DNA of 64,000 bases from Oscillatoriaceae cyanobacterium Prado104 (GCA_025454405.1 JALOON010000009.1:28707-92706), one strand, 5' to 3'; shown: positions 43,759 through 55,173, counted from the stretch's first letter. Translations and numbers: made by a program. The notes: a model not told the origin generated them from the letters alone.

Positions 43759-45480
43759 TTATTCCCACAAAAGGGCGATCGCCAATCGCACCGCTTCCCC
43801 CATCATCGAACAGCGATCGCGCTCTGACGCATTTTTTTCCCACCGCAATAACTGTTCCCGAAAAGCCGGATCTAGCTTCGCACGCTGGGCGATCGTTTGC
43901 CCGATAATCTTCCTTTGAATCTCCTCCGTTGAAACACCTTGTTGCTGCAAATAATCCAGCAAACGCTGCACGCTGTCGGTGAATTTCTCCGGCGTCTGAG
44001 ACATCAAAATAAACGAAATTTGTCGCACCAGTTGCTGGTAAATTGCTTGCTTTCTTTGCAATATTTCCTGTTGGTTCGGTGCCGTCGGTTGCTGAGGTTC
44101 GGGTTCCGCAGTGTCACTAGCAACAGCCAAATCTAGCAAACCTAAAATTTGGGAACGCTTGCTGGCAACCTTTGCCAGCATCTTTGGATAAAGCTGCAAA
44201 ATCCGATCGCCCAACATTTTACCGTTCACCAAACGGTTCGCGTTAAGTCGCAGTAAATGCTGTTCGCCTAGGGACTCAAAAAATTGAATTTTCAACTTTA
44301 ATTCGCAGCTTTCTAACTCCACTCCCGCCACCGCAAACACCAAAGCCTCCCAATTAGGAAATGTGGGAAAATACACCTCGATCGAGGAACTTTCCTCTTG
44401 ATGCTGCCTCCCCAATTCCCCTAGCTCAAAATCTCGATCGACCGGCCGGCGGTTTGCCGGAATTTTCGCAGCATAATCAAAATTCACAAACACGTAGCGA
44501 CAATCAACTTTAGACAAATCTGCATCTTGAACTTGCCAATTCTGAATGCAGCATCCTGTAAGTTGCGCTCCCTCTAAATTCGTCCGAATCAAACGGCATT
44601 CGATCAAACAAGCATCTCTTAAATCCGCCTCGCCCAACATCGCATCCATTAAATAAGCGCCACTCAAATCTGCCTTGCGCAAATCGGCACCGCGCAAGTT
44701 AGCTTCGCTTAAATCCGCCCGCAGCAAATACGCTCCCTGCAAGTTCGATCGCAGTAAATGCGCCTTCTTGAAACTTGCTTTCAGCAGGTAAGAACCAGCC
44801 AGATTCGATCGGCTCAAATCGGCACTGTCAAGCACCGCCTCAGTCAAATCTGCCCCCGCCAATACCGCCCGGTGCAAATCAGCTTCAGCCAAATTTGCCG
44901 AGCGCATTTGCACCCCATTTAAATTTGCTTCAATCAAATTTGCGCCGATTAAAATTGCCTCGCGCAAATTCGCTTCTACTAAATGCGCTTCCCGCAAAAT
45001 AGCACCCGTTAAATTCGCACCGACAAGACTGGCGCGGTTGAGATTTGCCTCCATCAATTCCGCTGCAATTAACTTCGCGCCGTCAAGTTTCGCCCTTTCC
45101 AAATTGATTTGATCCGATTTAACTTTTTCAAGGTTAGCACCGCCCAAATCCGCTTCGGGAAGCGCTGCCCAATTCAAATCTGCTGCTTGCAAACAAGCAA
45201 GGCGCAAATCCGCTTTTGCTAGATTGGCACCGCTCAAATTTGACTGTTCTAGATTCGCCCCTGCCAGCGCCGTACTGCGCAAATCGGCGCGCCGCAAACA
45301 AGCGCCAATTAACTTAGCATTGCCCAAAAATGACCAGCTTAAATTTGCGCCTGTCAAATTAGCGCCGGTTAAATCTATCTCTCGCAGGTTGACACCGCTT
45401 AAACTAGCACCGCTAAGGTCGATGTGAGCAAAATTGCGCTCTCCCTGTTGATAGCGCCGTAAAAATTCCTGTATTTGCAT
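43759..45480 (-). CDS. Pentapeptide-repeat protein with a conserved C-terminal region
   Basis: 573 residues. Residues about 18-330 are continuous pentapeptide repeats of the A(D/N)Lxx type (ANLTGANLSW, ADLRSTALAG, ANLRGADLRKADLSG), which fold into a right-handed beta-helix. After the repeats comes a roughly 240-residue region with EVYFPTFPNWEALVFAVAGVELESCELKLK, a Pro/Gln linker, and a helical tail (QAIYQQLVRQISFILM, EIQRKIIGQTIAQRAKLDP). No signal peptide. Such proteins are common in cyanobacteria; function unknown. A 138-residue membrane protein gene lies just upstream on the same strand. Confidence 0.9.
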   Translation of the reverse strand: MQIQEFLRRYQQGERNFAHIDLSGASLSGVNLREIDLTGANLTGANLSWSFLGNAKLIGACLRRADLRSTALAGANLEQSNLSGANLAKADLRLACLQAADLNWAALPEADLGGANLEKVKSDQINLERAKLDGAKLIAAELMEANLNRASLVGANLTGAILREAHLVEANLREAILIGANLIEANLNGVQMRSANLAEADLHRAVLAGADLTEAVLDSADLSRSNLAGSYLLKASFKKAHLLRSNLQGAYLLRADLSEANLRGADLRKADLSGAYLMDAMLGEADLRDACLIECRLIRTNLEGAQLTGCCIQNWQVQDADLSKVDCRYVFVNFDYAAKIPANRRPVDRDFELGELGRQHQEESSSIEVYFPTFPNWEALVFAVAGVELESCELKLKIQFFESLGEQHLLRLNANRLVNGKMLGDRILQLYPKMLAKVASKRSQILGLLDLAVASDTAEPEPQQPTAPNQQEILQRKQAIYQQLVRQISFILMSQTPEKFTDSVQRLLDYLQQQGVSTEEIQRKIIGQTIAQRAKLDPAFREQLLRWEKNASERDRCSMMGEAVRLAIALLWE

Positions 45481-45549
45481 TCGGAGGGGGAAGGGTTCGG
45501 GGAATGAACAGAAAAAGATTGAAAGAGAAGTGGCGCTGATTCGATGATG

Positions 45550-45966
45550 TTAGTGCAATTGCTGCAATTGTTGCTGCAAATGCTTTCCCCATTGAGCAGC
45601 CAGAGCAATTTCTGTAAATGGAATTTGCACCGCAGCAGTATCGCCCAATAAAAATTCTAGGGCGATCGCACTTCCTGAATTCGGTGGGTTTTCTAAATCT
45701 ACCACAGCGCCGTTAACTAACAGCCGTACCGACAGGACATTTTTTAAGGAAAAAGTTTGCAAATTCACCGGACCAGATCGAGTTGGTTTTCCCCAAGTTA
45801 AATTATCTCCTTTCTGAGCGAGTACAGCATAAATATCGTATTTTGCCCGATCGAATTTCTGTGCCCAAGCCCGATAAGCTTCCAGCTTTTGATACTCGTT
45901 CCATCCCGCCCAAGCCAGAGAAATAAAAATTGCTAGCAGCGGCAGCCACATCAAACCTCTTTCCAT
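45550..45966 (-). CDS. Small membrane-anchored protein of unknown function
   Basis: 138 residues. One N-terminal membrane helix (about 5-22, LMWLPLLAIFISLAWAGW), then a soluble domain: AWAQKFDRAKYDIYAVLAQKGDNLTWGKPTR, LQTFSLKNVLSVRLLVNGAVVD, ALEFLLGDTAAVQIPFTEIALAAQWGKHL. It is probably outside the cytoplasm. The family is unrecognised by me. It lies 70 bp upstream of the pentapeptide gene and may share its transcript. Confidence 0.7.
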   Translation of the reverse strand: MERGLMWLPLLAIFISLAWAGWNEYQKLEAYRAWAQKFDRAKYDIYAVLAQKGDNLTWGKPTRSGPVNLQTFSLKNVLSVRLLVNGAVVDLENPPNSGSAIALEFLLGDTAAVQIPFTEIALAAQWGKHLQQQLQQLH

Positions 45967-46147
45967 AGCAATATCCTGATGCTAAACCTTATTGGCATTG
46001 ACTTTATTAATTCTACATCAAACAAATTGATTTGCGATTTGCGATTTTTGATTGGCATTTGATAATTTGAATTTGGCGATTTTGATGGGCTGTTTTCTAT
46101 GGAATCTTGAAAATTAAAGGTTAAAAAATAATGTAAAGCTATAGTTT

Positions 46148-46201
46148 GTAGTGAGGACTAAAGTCCTCTGCATTTGCGGACTTAAGTCCGCACTACAAAC
46201 A
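46148..46201. repeat. Inverted repeat of the GGACT-AGTCC family
   Basis: TTTGTAGTGAGGACTAAAGTCC and GGACTTAAGTCCGCACTACAAAC are imperfect inverses. It lies between the membrane-protein gene's upstream side and the 3' end of the histidine kinase gene. Confidence 0.7.
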
Positions 46202-46262
46202 GTACAATATGCCTAGTTTTTATGAGGATTTAAGTCCTCTAAAGGTGGGAATTAACTCCCCA

Positions 46263-49250
46263 CTACAAACCTTTCTCGATCGCGCTCTCTCGACCTGCAG
46301 ATTCGATCAGCTCCAAAATCTTATCGTACTCAAAATTATCGAGATCGCGGGAGATCGCGCTAGCAATTGCATTGTTTTGAGTGCGGATCTGCGCGATCGC
46401 CAGTTCCATTGCATCCGTATCTCCAATAATAATTGCCCTTTTGAGATTGTTCAACCATTCAGTTGGTAAAGAGGCGATCGCATCCGCACTCAATATATTT
46501 TCCTCACTGGAAGTCTCGTTAGTCGCAGCTTCCTCATAATTGCCCGCAGATTCCTCATAAAGGTAACGCACTCCTAAATGCTGACTCATCACTGCAAACA
46601 ATTCCACTTCTCGAAACGGCTTAGTAACGCAATCATCAAAACCTGCCGACAATATCGCCGCCCGTTCCTCTTTAAATAAGTGGGCAGTCAAAGCAATAAT
46701 TGCCATTGCTTGCCCCTCCAATTTGGCGCGAATTTGTTGCGTTGCTTCGTAACCGTCCATCACCGGCATCCGCAAATCCATCCAAATTAAATGCGGTTTC
46801 CAACTCTCCAAAATCTCCAGGGCTTCAAGTCCATTCACCGCTTCTTTCACCTCAAAACCCAAAGGCTGCAGTAACTTTACTAACAGTTGGCGGTTTTCCC
46901 AACCATCTTCCACTACTAACAAGCGATAAGTCGGTTGTTTGGCTTCCAATCCTACAATGCGGCGCAGGGGTGCAGTTACATCCACCTCGATCGCCTCAGC
47001 AAGAGTTACTTTAATGTCAAAAGCAAACGTCGTTCCCTCACCTACCGCCGTGCGAATTAAAGTGAGATCTCCTCCCATCAAACGAGCAAAAGCACGGCTA
47101 ATTGTTAAACCCAAACCCGTGCCTTCTTGAAACCCTTGATTTGTTTTACTCTGCACAAACGGCTCAAATAAACCTTCAATATCTTCCAACGGAATGCCGC
47201 AGCCAGTGTCTTCAATCTCAAATTTTAATTGGTAATTGGCAATCGGTAATAAGTCTTGAAAACTATCTTTTTCTGTCCCCATTTCCCCAGTTTCCTGAGA
47301 GTTTTCCGATAACTCTTGCGGCGCGGGATTTTCACCCGTGTTTGAATTTGTTTGTTGGGAAGAATCATCAGTGATTCTGACTCTAACTGTGATGCTGCCT
47401 CGCTGGGTAAATTTGAGGGCATTCCCGATCGAATTAATCAAAATTTGGCGCAACTTTTGCTCGTCGGCGCGCAGGTACTGGGGGACTTCCAAAGCGCGAT
47501 CGAACTTTAAATCTAAGCCTTTTTCGCGCGCCTGGAGTTGGAACATTTGCTCGACGATATCTAACAAATAATAAAGGTCAAAGGCATTTTCAACTAGCAA
47601 CATCCGACCCGATTCTATTTTAGACATATCGAGAATGTCGTTAATTAATTCTAATAAGTGTTCCCCGCTGCGCGTGATGATGTTGAGATTTTCTTGTTGG
47701 GAAGGCGCGATCGATTTATCGTATTTGATCAGTTGAGCGAAGCCGAGGATCGCATTCAAAGGTGTCCGCAATTCATGACTCATCGTAGCTAAAAAAGTAC
47801 CCTTGGCTCGATCGGCCGCTTCTGCTTTTTCTTTTGCTTCTAACAATTCGGCGGTGCGCTGCCGCACTCGTTCTTCTAAAGATTGCGCTTGTTGTTGCAA
47901 TTGAGATTGAGATTCTGTGAGTTCGGCAGTACGCAGATCGACTCTAATTTCTAACTCTGAATTTGTTTTTTCTAGGTCGGCAAAAGCGAGACGCAACTGC
48001 TGGGCCATGCGGTTAAAAGACTGGGCTAAAATTGTTAGTTCTTTTGTTCCCCGTAATTTTACTTGTTGGTCGAGTTCGCCGTTAGCTATTTTCTGACTGG
48101 CTTGGCTGAGATGGTGAATGGGTTTGCTAATCCAAAGCGATGTCAACAAACCCAGTAATGTCGAGCCAAATAATGCTGCCAAACATAACAGAATTGTGGT
48201 GCGGTTGTTGGCATGAACTTGTGCCATAAAATCTGATTCCGGCACTACTATTACAATCAACCAATCCAAACCAAATTTGTCGGTAAAGGGTGTAATTTTT
48301 ACCCAGTGAAGCCGATCGGCGATGTCAACATCTAGTTGGATATTTTCTGTAATTCGGTCTAAATTACCGTACTTTTGCTGTAAATAATTGGCAGTCGATC
48401 GAATTAATGGTTCTTTGCTATTCGCTGCCAAAAGACGCTGGGGTTTCTCTTTATCTTTGATAAATGGCTGTTCGGATGTCGAACTAGCTACCAGCATCCC
48501 ATTGCGTTCTACAATATAGGTTTGACCCGTGGAACCTACTTCCAATGTACGCAAAAAATCGCTGATTTGAGATAAAGATAAATCGACGCCAGCTACTCCC
48601 AGCAGCGTACCTTGGCGATCGTACAAAGGCACTCCTTCGGTAATCGCCAGCTTGGAAAAGTCAAAATAAGGGTAAATTTCACTCCACGCATTGCCGGATG
48701 CTTTGACGGGGGCTTGATACCAAGGCCGAATGCGCGGATCGTACTTAGGTTTGCGCTGCAAAACTTTAGTGGGATTTCCTTGACTGTCCAGGTCGTAAGT
48801 CGTGTAATCATAGTTTGTAGATCGACCGGAGATTGTCAAAGTTAATTTACCATTGTCTAAACGTTGAACGCCAATAAAGTCTCTTTTTTCAGTTCCGAAT
48901 GAGATGTAAGTAACTGACTCGAATGCTTGGATTTGATCCCAGAGATGGCGTTGTAGCTTGGGATAGTTCTGTAAATCGATCTGCCCCTGACTGATGGCAT
49001 TGATGTTAATTTGATTGATTAAGCGGGGCGTTGCCGTGTAACTGTGGAGGGACTGGAGGATGCGGGAACTTACTTCGCTCATCAAACGTCCTGCCAAATC
49101 ATTGACTGCTTGCTGTCCGTTTCTAAAGGAGAGATAACCCACCAGCCCCACCGCCGTGACGGTTTGCAGGACAAAAGGAACTACGAGAACCGTTCGCAGG
49201 GGCAGTTTGGTTGCTCGATCGAATATAGAATTAAGTGTTTTAAGCAACAT
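46263..49250 (-). CDS. Hybrid sensor histidine kinase with dCache-like sensor and receiver domain
   Basis: 995 residues from the ATG at 49250; a TTG at 49406 in frame would add 52 unlikely residues. Order: membrane helix (about 20-45), extracytoplasmic sensor with Cache features (IGVQRLDNGKLTLTISGRS, DPRIRPWYQAPVKASGNAWSEIYPYFDF, LLGVAGVDLSLSQISDFL), second membrane helix, HAMP, coiled coil, HisKA with FLATMSHELRTPLNAILGF (H-box), HATPase with N/G boxes (EDTGCGIPLEDIEG, GTGLGLTISRA), and receiver LLVVEDGWENRQLL with D in LIWMDLRMPVMDG. The C-terminal 100 residues are helical. It senses a small ligand and phosphorylates itself; the output partner is unknown. Confidence 0.93.
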   Translation of the reverse strand: MLLKTLNSIFDRATKLPLRTVLVVPFVLQTVTAVGLVGYLSFRNGQQAVNDLAGRLMSEVSSRILQSLHSYTATPRLINQININAISQGQIDLQNYPKLQRHLWDQIQAFESVTYISFGTEKRDFIGVQRLDNGKLTLTISGRSTNYDYTTYDLDSQGNPTKVLQRKPKYDPRIRPWYQAPVKASGNAWSEIYPYFDFSKLAITEGVPLYDRQGTLLGVAGVDLSLSQISDFLRTLEVGSTGQTYIVERNGMLVASSTSEQPFIKDKEKPQRLLAANSKEPLIRSTANYLQQKYGNLDRITENIQLDVDIADRLHWVKITPFTDKFGLDWLIVIVVPESDFMAQVHANNRTTILLCLAALFGSTLLGLLTSLWISKPIHHLSQASQKIANGELDQQVKLRGTKELTILAQSFNRMAQQLRLAFADLEKTNSELEIRVDLRTAELTESQSQLQQQAQSLEERVRQRTAELLEAKEKAEAADRAKGTFLATMSHELRTPLNAILGFAQLIKYDKSIAPSQQENLNIITRSGEHLLELINDILDMSKIESGRMLLVENAFDLYYLLDIVEQMFQLQAREKGLDLKFDRALEVPQYLRADEQKLRQILINSIGNALKFTQRGSITVRVRITDDSSQQTNSNTGENPAPQELSENSQETGEMGTEKDSFQDLLPIANYQLKFEIEDTGCGIPLEDIEGLFEPFVQSKTNQGFQEGTGLGLTISRAFARLMGGDLTLIRTAVGEGTTFAFDIKVTLAEAIEVDVTAPLRRIVGLEAKQPTYRLLVVEDGWENRQLLVKLLQPLGFEVKEAVNGLEALEILESWKPHLIWMDLRMPVMDGYEATQQIRAKLEGQAMAIIALTAHLFKEERAAILSAGFDDCVTKPFREVELFAVMSQHLGVRYLYEESAGNYEEAATNETSSEENILSADAIASLPTEWLNNLKRAIIIGDTDAMELAIAQIRTQNNAIASAISRDLDNFEYDKILELIESAGRESAIEKGL

Positions 49251-49406
49251 AAGATAATTTTCAATTGCGATTGCCAAAGCAACAGGTTTTGTAGCTTTGA
49301 AAAAACCAAAAAGTAAAAAAGCACAAGTATGTAGGGCCCGCAACGATCGCCCAGCCAACGTCCTAGCGCGATCGATTTGTTTTATTGTAGGGTTAGTTTT
49401 CGACAA

Positions 49407-50299
49407 TAAAACCCGATCGGCGAGATTTATTGCCGATTTTGGCTAAACAACGAAAATTGAACGATCGCCCGCAACAAATTTCTCCGGTTTGAGGGCCTTA
49501 TCGATCGCTGAAGTGCCGCATTGTCCCCATAATTAACGACTGTTTTGACCTTTAGCCCCGATCGATCGCCCTGCAATTTCAAAAATTAACAATTTTTTAC
49601 AAAAAAAACGCACAACGGGCAAAAACACCCGCACTCAATGCGATCGCACCTGATTTTCTCAGCTTTGCACCCAATTAGTCGAACGGGAGTAACGCGCGGG
49701 TGTCAGGAAACCGGGTTTTTTCGCGAAATACAGCGCGTTTACCAGCAGCATCGCTAAAAACCTGGTTTCTGTCGTCGGGGCGCGTCAGTTTGGTCGGATT
49801 CACTGCGATTTGGCACCCTTACTGCAAGGGTTTGTCCCTGCCCCCGCAGCCTCCAAAAGTCTCGAAAAGCCTGCAAAGCTTTCAAAATTCTGAATCTAGC
49901 TTTCTGAAACGATCTCGCCGGCGCTTCGGCAGCCCGATTTATGTTTTGTTTTTGTACCTATTTATTCTAAAATAGTAAATTAAAACTAAAATTAAATCTT
50001 AATTTAAGATTAAAAGAAATTGGAACAGCACCAAACCAGATAATCTCTTAAAAGATTCAAAATAAGCTGAATAGCATCAATTTTCATTGCAGCGCCCTCT
50101 TTCTTTTCCCCAGAAGTTGCACAATAATGCGTTCAAAGCTGCAAAACAGATTGCTGCCCGAGTGAAACAGGGATGAAAGCAGGGAGCGCGGCAGTGGGGC
50201 GATCGCAACCCAGACGCGCGCTGCGGGGAAACCCGATCGATAGTTTTGAAATCGACCGAAAAAAATAAATAAAAAAAGCACAAATTAGGAGAACCAACA
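49407..50299. other. 893-bp intergenic region upstream of chlL
   Basis: No supported gene on either strand. It contains one dispersed element at about 49707-49795 (GAAACCGGGTTTTTTCGCG, then AAAAACCTGGTTTCTGTCG and GCGCGTCAG) and an AT-rich stretch from 49975. An open frame at 49700-49975 runs through the repeat and is not convincing. The length suggests regulated expression of chlL. Confidence 0.6.
49996..50012. promoter_or_regulatory. AT-rich palindrome upstream of chlL
   Basis: AATCTTAATTTAAGATT is a perfect 8+1+8 palindrome, 288 bp before the chlL start. It could be an operator for a dimeric regulator or the base of a stem; unproven. Confidence 0.3.
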
Positions 50300-51166
50300 G
50301 TGAAACTCGCAGTTTACGGAAAAGGCGGAATTGGAAAATCGACAACAAGCTGCAACATCTCCGTTGCCCTAGCCAAACGCGGCAAAAAAGTTTTGCAAAT
50401 CGGCTGCGATCCCAAACATGACAGCACGTTTACCCTGACCGGCTTCTTAATTCCCACAATTATCGACACCCTCCAGCAAAAGGACTATCACTACGAAGAT
50501 GTGTGGCCCGAAGATGTCATCTACAAAGGCTACGGCGGCGTTGACTGCGTAGAAGCAGGCGGTCCGCCCGCCGGGGCCGGCTGCGGCGGCTACGTAGTTG
50601 GCGAAACCGTCAAACTCCTCAAAGAACTCAACGCCTTCGACGAATACGACATCATCCTGTTCGACGTACTCGGCGACGTAGTGTGCGGCGGTTTTGCCGC
50701 TCCCCTCAACTACGCCGACTACTGCATGATCGTTACCGACAACGGATTTGACGCTTTGTTTGCAGCAAACCGCATCGCCGCCTCAGTCCGCGAAAAAGCC
50801 CGCACTCACCCCCTGCGGCTCGCCGGTTTGATCGGCAACCGCACCTCGAAGCGGGACTTGATCGAAAAATATGTAGATTCCGTACCGATGCCGGTGCTAG
50901 AAGTGCTGCCCCTAATCGAAGACATCCGCGTTTCCCGCGTCAAAGGCAAAACACTGTTTGAAATGGCCGAAAGCGATCCTTCGCTTAACTACGTCTGCGA
51001 CTACTACCTCAACATCGCCGACCAGATTCTAGCAAGACCAGAAGGAGTTGTGCCCAAAGACTCGCCCGATCGCGAATTATTCTCGCTGCTGTCAGATTTT
51101 TATCTAAATCCCGTACAACCGGTGGTCAAGAAGGAGGAAGATGAGCTAGACCTGATGATGGTTTAA
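50300..51166 (+). CDS. chlL: Light-independent protochlorophyllide reductase iron-sulfur ATP-binding protein
   Basis: 288 residues from a GTG start at 50300 with TTAGGAGAA upstream. NifH-like: P-loop [11 protein letters not shown] (6-16), CDPKHDST switch, and [4Fe-4S] cysteines C95 ([10 protein letters not shown]) and C129 (GDVVCGGFA). It forms a dimer that passes electrons, with ATP hydrolysis, to the ChlN-ChlB catalytic protein, reducing protochlorophyllide to chlorophyllide in the dark. Next are a DUF5331 gene and chlN. chlB is not in the window. Confidence 0.97.
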   Translation: MKLAVYGKGGIGKSTTSCNISVALAKRGKKVLQIGCDPKHDSTFTLTGFLIPTIIDTLQQKDYHYEDVWPEDVIYKGYGGVDCVEAGGPPAGAGCGGYVVGETVKLLKELNAFDEYDIILFDVLGDVVCGGFAAPLNYADYCMIVTDNGFDALFAANRIAASVREKARTHPLRLAGLIGNRTSKRDLIEKYVDSVPMPVLEVLPLIEDIRVSRVKGKTLFEMAESDPSLNYVCDYYLNIADQILARPEGVVPKDSPDRELFSLLSDFYLNPVQPVVKKEEDELDLMMV

Positions 51167-51200
51167 TAGGTCTAGCGAACAGGATGAGGATAAAGAGTTT

Positions 51201-52007
51201 ATGGCTTTTTTTGATACTTTTTCAGTTGCTCTCAAACAGAAGTGGTTGGACTACTACCAGGCAAATCGGGCCTGGCTGCTCCTGCACATGACGGCTGACA
51301 ACACGGTAGCCACTCCCGACGGCGGGAAAAGGCCCGTTTCTTACCTCATCCTGGGAATTGCGGCTGCCCTGGAGCCCGAACTCCAGCAGCTCATGCTTCC
51401 CTTTTCCCAACTCAAACCGGATGCAGACAGCCTGATTGAAGTCTTGGGGCTGAATTTTGACCCGGACTTGGCCCTGGGTATGCCCTCAGGAGTCGCCCAA
51501 CCATCAGGCAGTCCCGCAACAGCAGCAGTTGCTGCACCGCCTGCTGCCGCCAAAGGTGCTCCTGCCCAAACTGCACCTGCTGCCTCTGCTGTTGCAGGGG
51601 CAGCAGCACCCGCAGCAACAGAGTCAGCAGCACCCGCAGCAGCCAAATCCAGCAACATGGGCAAAGCTGCTTTAGGAGCAGCAGCGGTGGTGGCTGGAGT
51701 AGCCGGTGCGGCTGCAGTAGCGTCAGCACTTAGCTCGCCTGATAAGGAATCAGAGGAAGAAGAGGCAATTTCCGACTTCGACATGGGCGATGAAGAGGAA
51801 GAAGAGGCAATTTCCGACTTCGACATGGGCGATGAGGAAGAAGAGGCAATTTCCGACTTCGACATGGGCGACGAGGAAGAAGAGGCAATTTCCGACTTCG
51901 ACATGGGCGACGAGGAAGAAGAGGCAATTTCCCCGACTTCGACATGGGCGACGAGGAAGAAGAGGCAATTTCCGACTTCGACATGGGCGACGAGGAAGAA
52001 GAAGTAG
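51201..52007 (+). CDS. DUF5331 protein, N-terminal part as read (frameshifted in acidic repeat)
   Basis: 268 residues as read. The N-terminal domain MAFFDTFSVALKQKWLDYYQ to LLPFSQLKPD is the DUF5331 domain, which I know from cyanobacterial genes between chlL and chlN. Then follow a low-complexity Ala/Pro region (110-190) with a helix MGKAALGAAAVVAGVAGAAAVAS, and acidic repeats EEEAISDFDMGDE. The last 25 residues (PTSTWATRKKR) are out of frame: at 51931-51934 one repeat unit reads CCCC where the others have CC, a 2-bp insertion. The frame then continues in another phase to 52528. Either a sequencing or assembly error, a pseudogene, or slippage. Function unknown. Confidence 0.8.
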   Translation: MAFFDTFSVALKQKWLDYYQANRAWLLLHMTADNTVATPDGGKRPVSYLILGIAAALEPELQQLMLPFSQLKPDADSLIEVLGLNFDPDLALGMPSGVAQPSGSPATAAVAAPPAAAKGAPAQTAPAASAVAGAAAPAATESAAPAAAKSSNMGKAALGAAAVVAGVAGAAAVASALSSPDKESEEEEAISDFDMGDEEEEEAISDFDMGDEEEEAISDFDMGDEEEEAISDFDMGDEEEEAISPTSTWATRKKRQFPTSTWATRKKK

Positions 52008-52030
52008 TTTCCGACTTCGACATGGGCGAT
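51750..52030. repeat. 39-bp tandem repeat coding for EEEAISDFDMGDE
   Basis: The GCAATTTCC core recurs at 51765, 51807, 51846, 51885, 51924, 51965 and (as GTAGTTTCC) 52004: spacings 42, 39, 39, 39, 41 and 39. The 41 spacing marks the frameshift. All units are multiples of 3 apart from that one. Confidence 0.9.
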
Positions 52031-52528
52031 GATGATGAAGCTTCAGCCTTGGGCGACTTGGACATCAGCGATGAGGAAGAAGAGGGCACATCTGATTTCG
52101 ATATCGGTGGCGGGGACGAAGAAGTTTCAGCCTTAGACGACGACGACTTAGGCCTCGGCGATGATGAGGCAGAAGAAGAAGTATCAGAATTTGGAACTTT
52201 GACCTCTGGGGATCTCGAACCAGAAATCTCCGATCCATTTGGGGAAGAAGAAGCAGATTTTGTGGCAGAAGAAATCCCCGATCCGTTTGAAGCTGACACC
52301 TCAGATGACCTGGATAACGACCTGGGCGATTTGGACGGCGAAGACGGTATTGATGATTTTTCTGTATCCGACGACGACGATGACCTCGACGATATGGGAC
52401 TTGACGATTTGGGAGAAGCAACTACAGGAGATCCAGATGAAGACGATTTAGATGCTCTAGGTCTCGGAGATTTGGATTCCGACGAAGAAGATGAAGAAAT
52501 TTCGGGCTTTTTGTCGGATTTTAAGTGA
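51944..52528 (+). pseudogene. DUF5331 protein, out-of-frame C-terminal acidic part
   Basis: Continuation of the DUF5331 gene in a frame shifted by 2 bp, open from the repeat to 52528: further DFDMGDEEEE repeats, then a very acidic tail (DDDLGLGDDEAEEE, SGDLEPEISDP, DDDDLDDMGLDDLG) ending ISGFLSDFK. There is no convincing start codon or ribosome binding site inside the repeat, so without the frameshift it would be one protein of about 442 residues. Acidic tails of this kind may bind basic partners (inference). Confidence 0.7.
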
Positions 52529-54303
<1,775 letters not shown>

Positions 54304-54380
54304 AGGGTTTTTGTAAGATGGTAGGGCGGGCGTTGCTCGCCTTATTTTTTTGAACCGCTGATGGGTGCGGATTAACGCCG

Positions 54381-54743
54381 ATGAACGCAGATGAAAGTGA
54401 ATTCAAGTCTTTGGAGTATTATTTGAGTTTGAGGTATCCTGTGGTTTTTTATCCGGAGTCTAAGGGTTATACGGCGGTAATTAAGGAGCTTCGGGGTTGT
54501 ACGTCGGTGGGGGAAACTTTGTTAGAAGCTATAGAGAATATTGAGGGAGCTAGGGAGTTGTGGATAGAGACTGCTTTTGAGTTGGGGGATGAGATTCCTT
54601 TACCTGCAACGGAGATTGAGTGTAGCGGAAGTTTATTGTTGCAAATTCCGAAATCGCTGCACAAGGATTTAGCAGATATTGCTGAGAGGGAAGGGGTGAG
54701 TATTGAAGAATTTATTTTAGCTGTGTTGAGCAAGGCTGTTTAA
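54381..54743 (+). CDS. HicB-like antitoxin family protein
   Basis: 120 residues. The HicB N-terminal fold reads LSLRYPVVFYPESKGYTAVIKELRGCTSVGETLLEAIENIEGARELWIETA, and the C-terminus is an RHH DNA-binding segment (SGSLLLQIPKSLHKDLADIAEREGVSIEEFILAVLSKAV). HicB neutralises the HicA RNase and represses its own operon. No hicA is seen on either side: upstream is chlN, downstream a broken gene. So it is a solitary HicB, perhaps a regulator. Codon and composition look normal. Confidence 0.82.
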   Translation: MNADESEFKSLEYYLSLRYPVVFYPESKGYTAVIKELRGCTSVGETLLEAIENIEGARELWIETAFELGDEIPLPATEIECSGSLLLQIPKSLHKDLADIAEREGVSIEEFILAVLSKAV

Positions 54744-54897
54744 AATTTTAGCTTTTGAGTGAGTTAGGAGGAATGGTTATCAAGCAGGCGATCGCGATCG
54801 TAAAATTTGAAGGTAGTAGAGTTGAAAATAATATGAATATCAATCAGCTTATCGATCGAGGAATTTCTTATTACACGGAAGGAAAAAATTACCTATT

Positions 54898-55029
54898 TAG
54901 GGCTTGCTGAATAAGTCTTTTGGTGAGGGGGGAATAGGGCATTGGGCGAAGCGAAGCGGAGGGATTGGGCATTGGGCATAGGGCATAGTTTTTCTCTCGG
55001 GGGCTGAGAGTTTTATTCAGCAAACCCTA
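54898..55029. mobile_element. MITE-like element, about 132 bp
   Basis: Terminal inverted repeats TAGGGCTTGCTGAATAA (left) and TTATTCAGCAAACCCTA (right) match at 16 of 17 positions. The interior has GGGCATTGGGC-type repeats and no gene. CCTATT occurs at both edges (54892-54897 and 55026-55031), a possible target-site duplication, but the exact edges are ambiguous. Such ends resemble those of transposase-less derivatives of cyanobacterial insertion sequences. Confidence 0.65.
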
Positions 55030-55108
55030 TTCAGAGAAAACAGAACGCCTCAGCAAGTTAGGAAAAGTGGTAGAACAATTTTTAGCAAATCCGCCAGAAG
55101 TGCGCTAT

Positions 55109-55141
55109 AAAAACCCGGTTTCTCCGAGAAACCGGGTTTTT
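55109..55141. terminator. Hairpin of the GAAACCCGGTTTC family before clpC's 3' end
   Basis: AAAAACCCGGTTTCT, CCG loop, AGAAACCGGGTTTTT: a 15-bp stem, ending in a T run on both strands. It lies 32 bp from the clpC stop, so it could terminate transcription in both directions. Terminator use is inferred; the same palindrome is a dispersed repeat. Confidence 0.6.
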
Positions 55142-55173
55142 ATTTAACAGCATTTAGCTGTCGATCGCACTTC

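Larger units (their letters stand above)
54773..55147 (+). pseudogene. Small gene interrupted by a MITE-like element
   Basis: ATG at 54773 with GGAGG immediately upstream. The first part reads MVIKQAIAIVKFEGSRVENN and on to RGISYYTEGKNYLF, then hits a stop at 54908-54910 inside an inserted element. After the element, in the same frame, SEKTERLSKLGKVVEQFLAN and PPEVRYK continue, and the stop at 55145 lies in the terminator-like hairpin. The parent family is not recognised. The ORF without the element is short (about 80 residues), so this is moderate evidence. Confidence 0.45.

Noticed and set aside
49700..49975. 91-residue frame upstream of chlL
   Set aside because: Runs through a dispersed repeat, no ribosome binding site, unlike protein.
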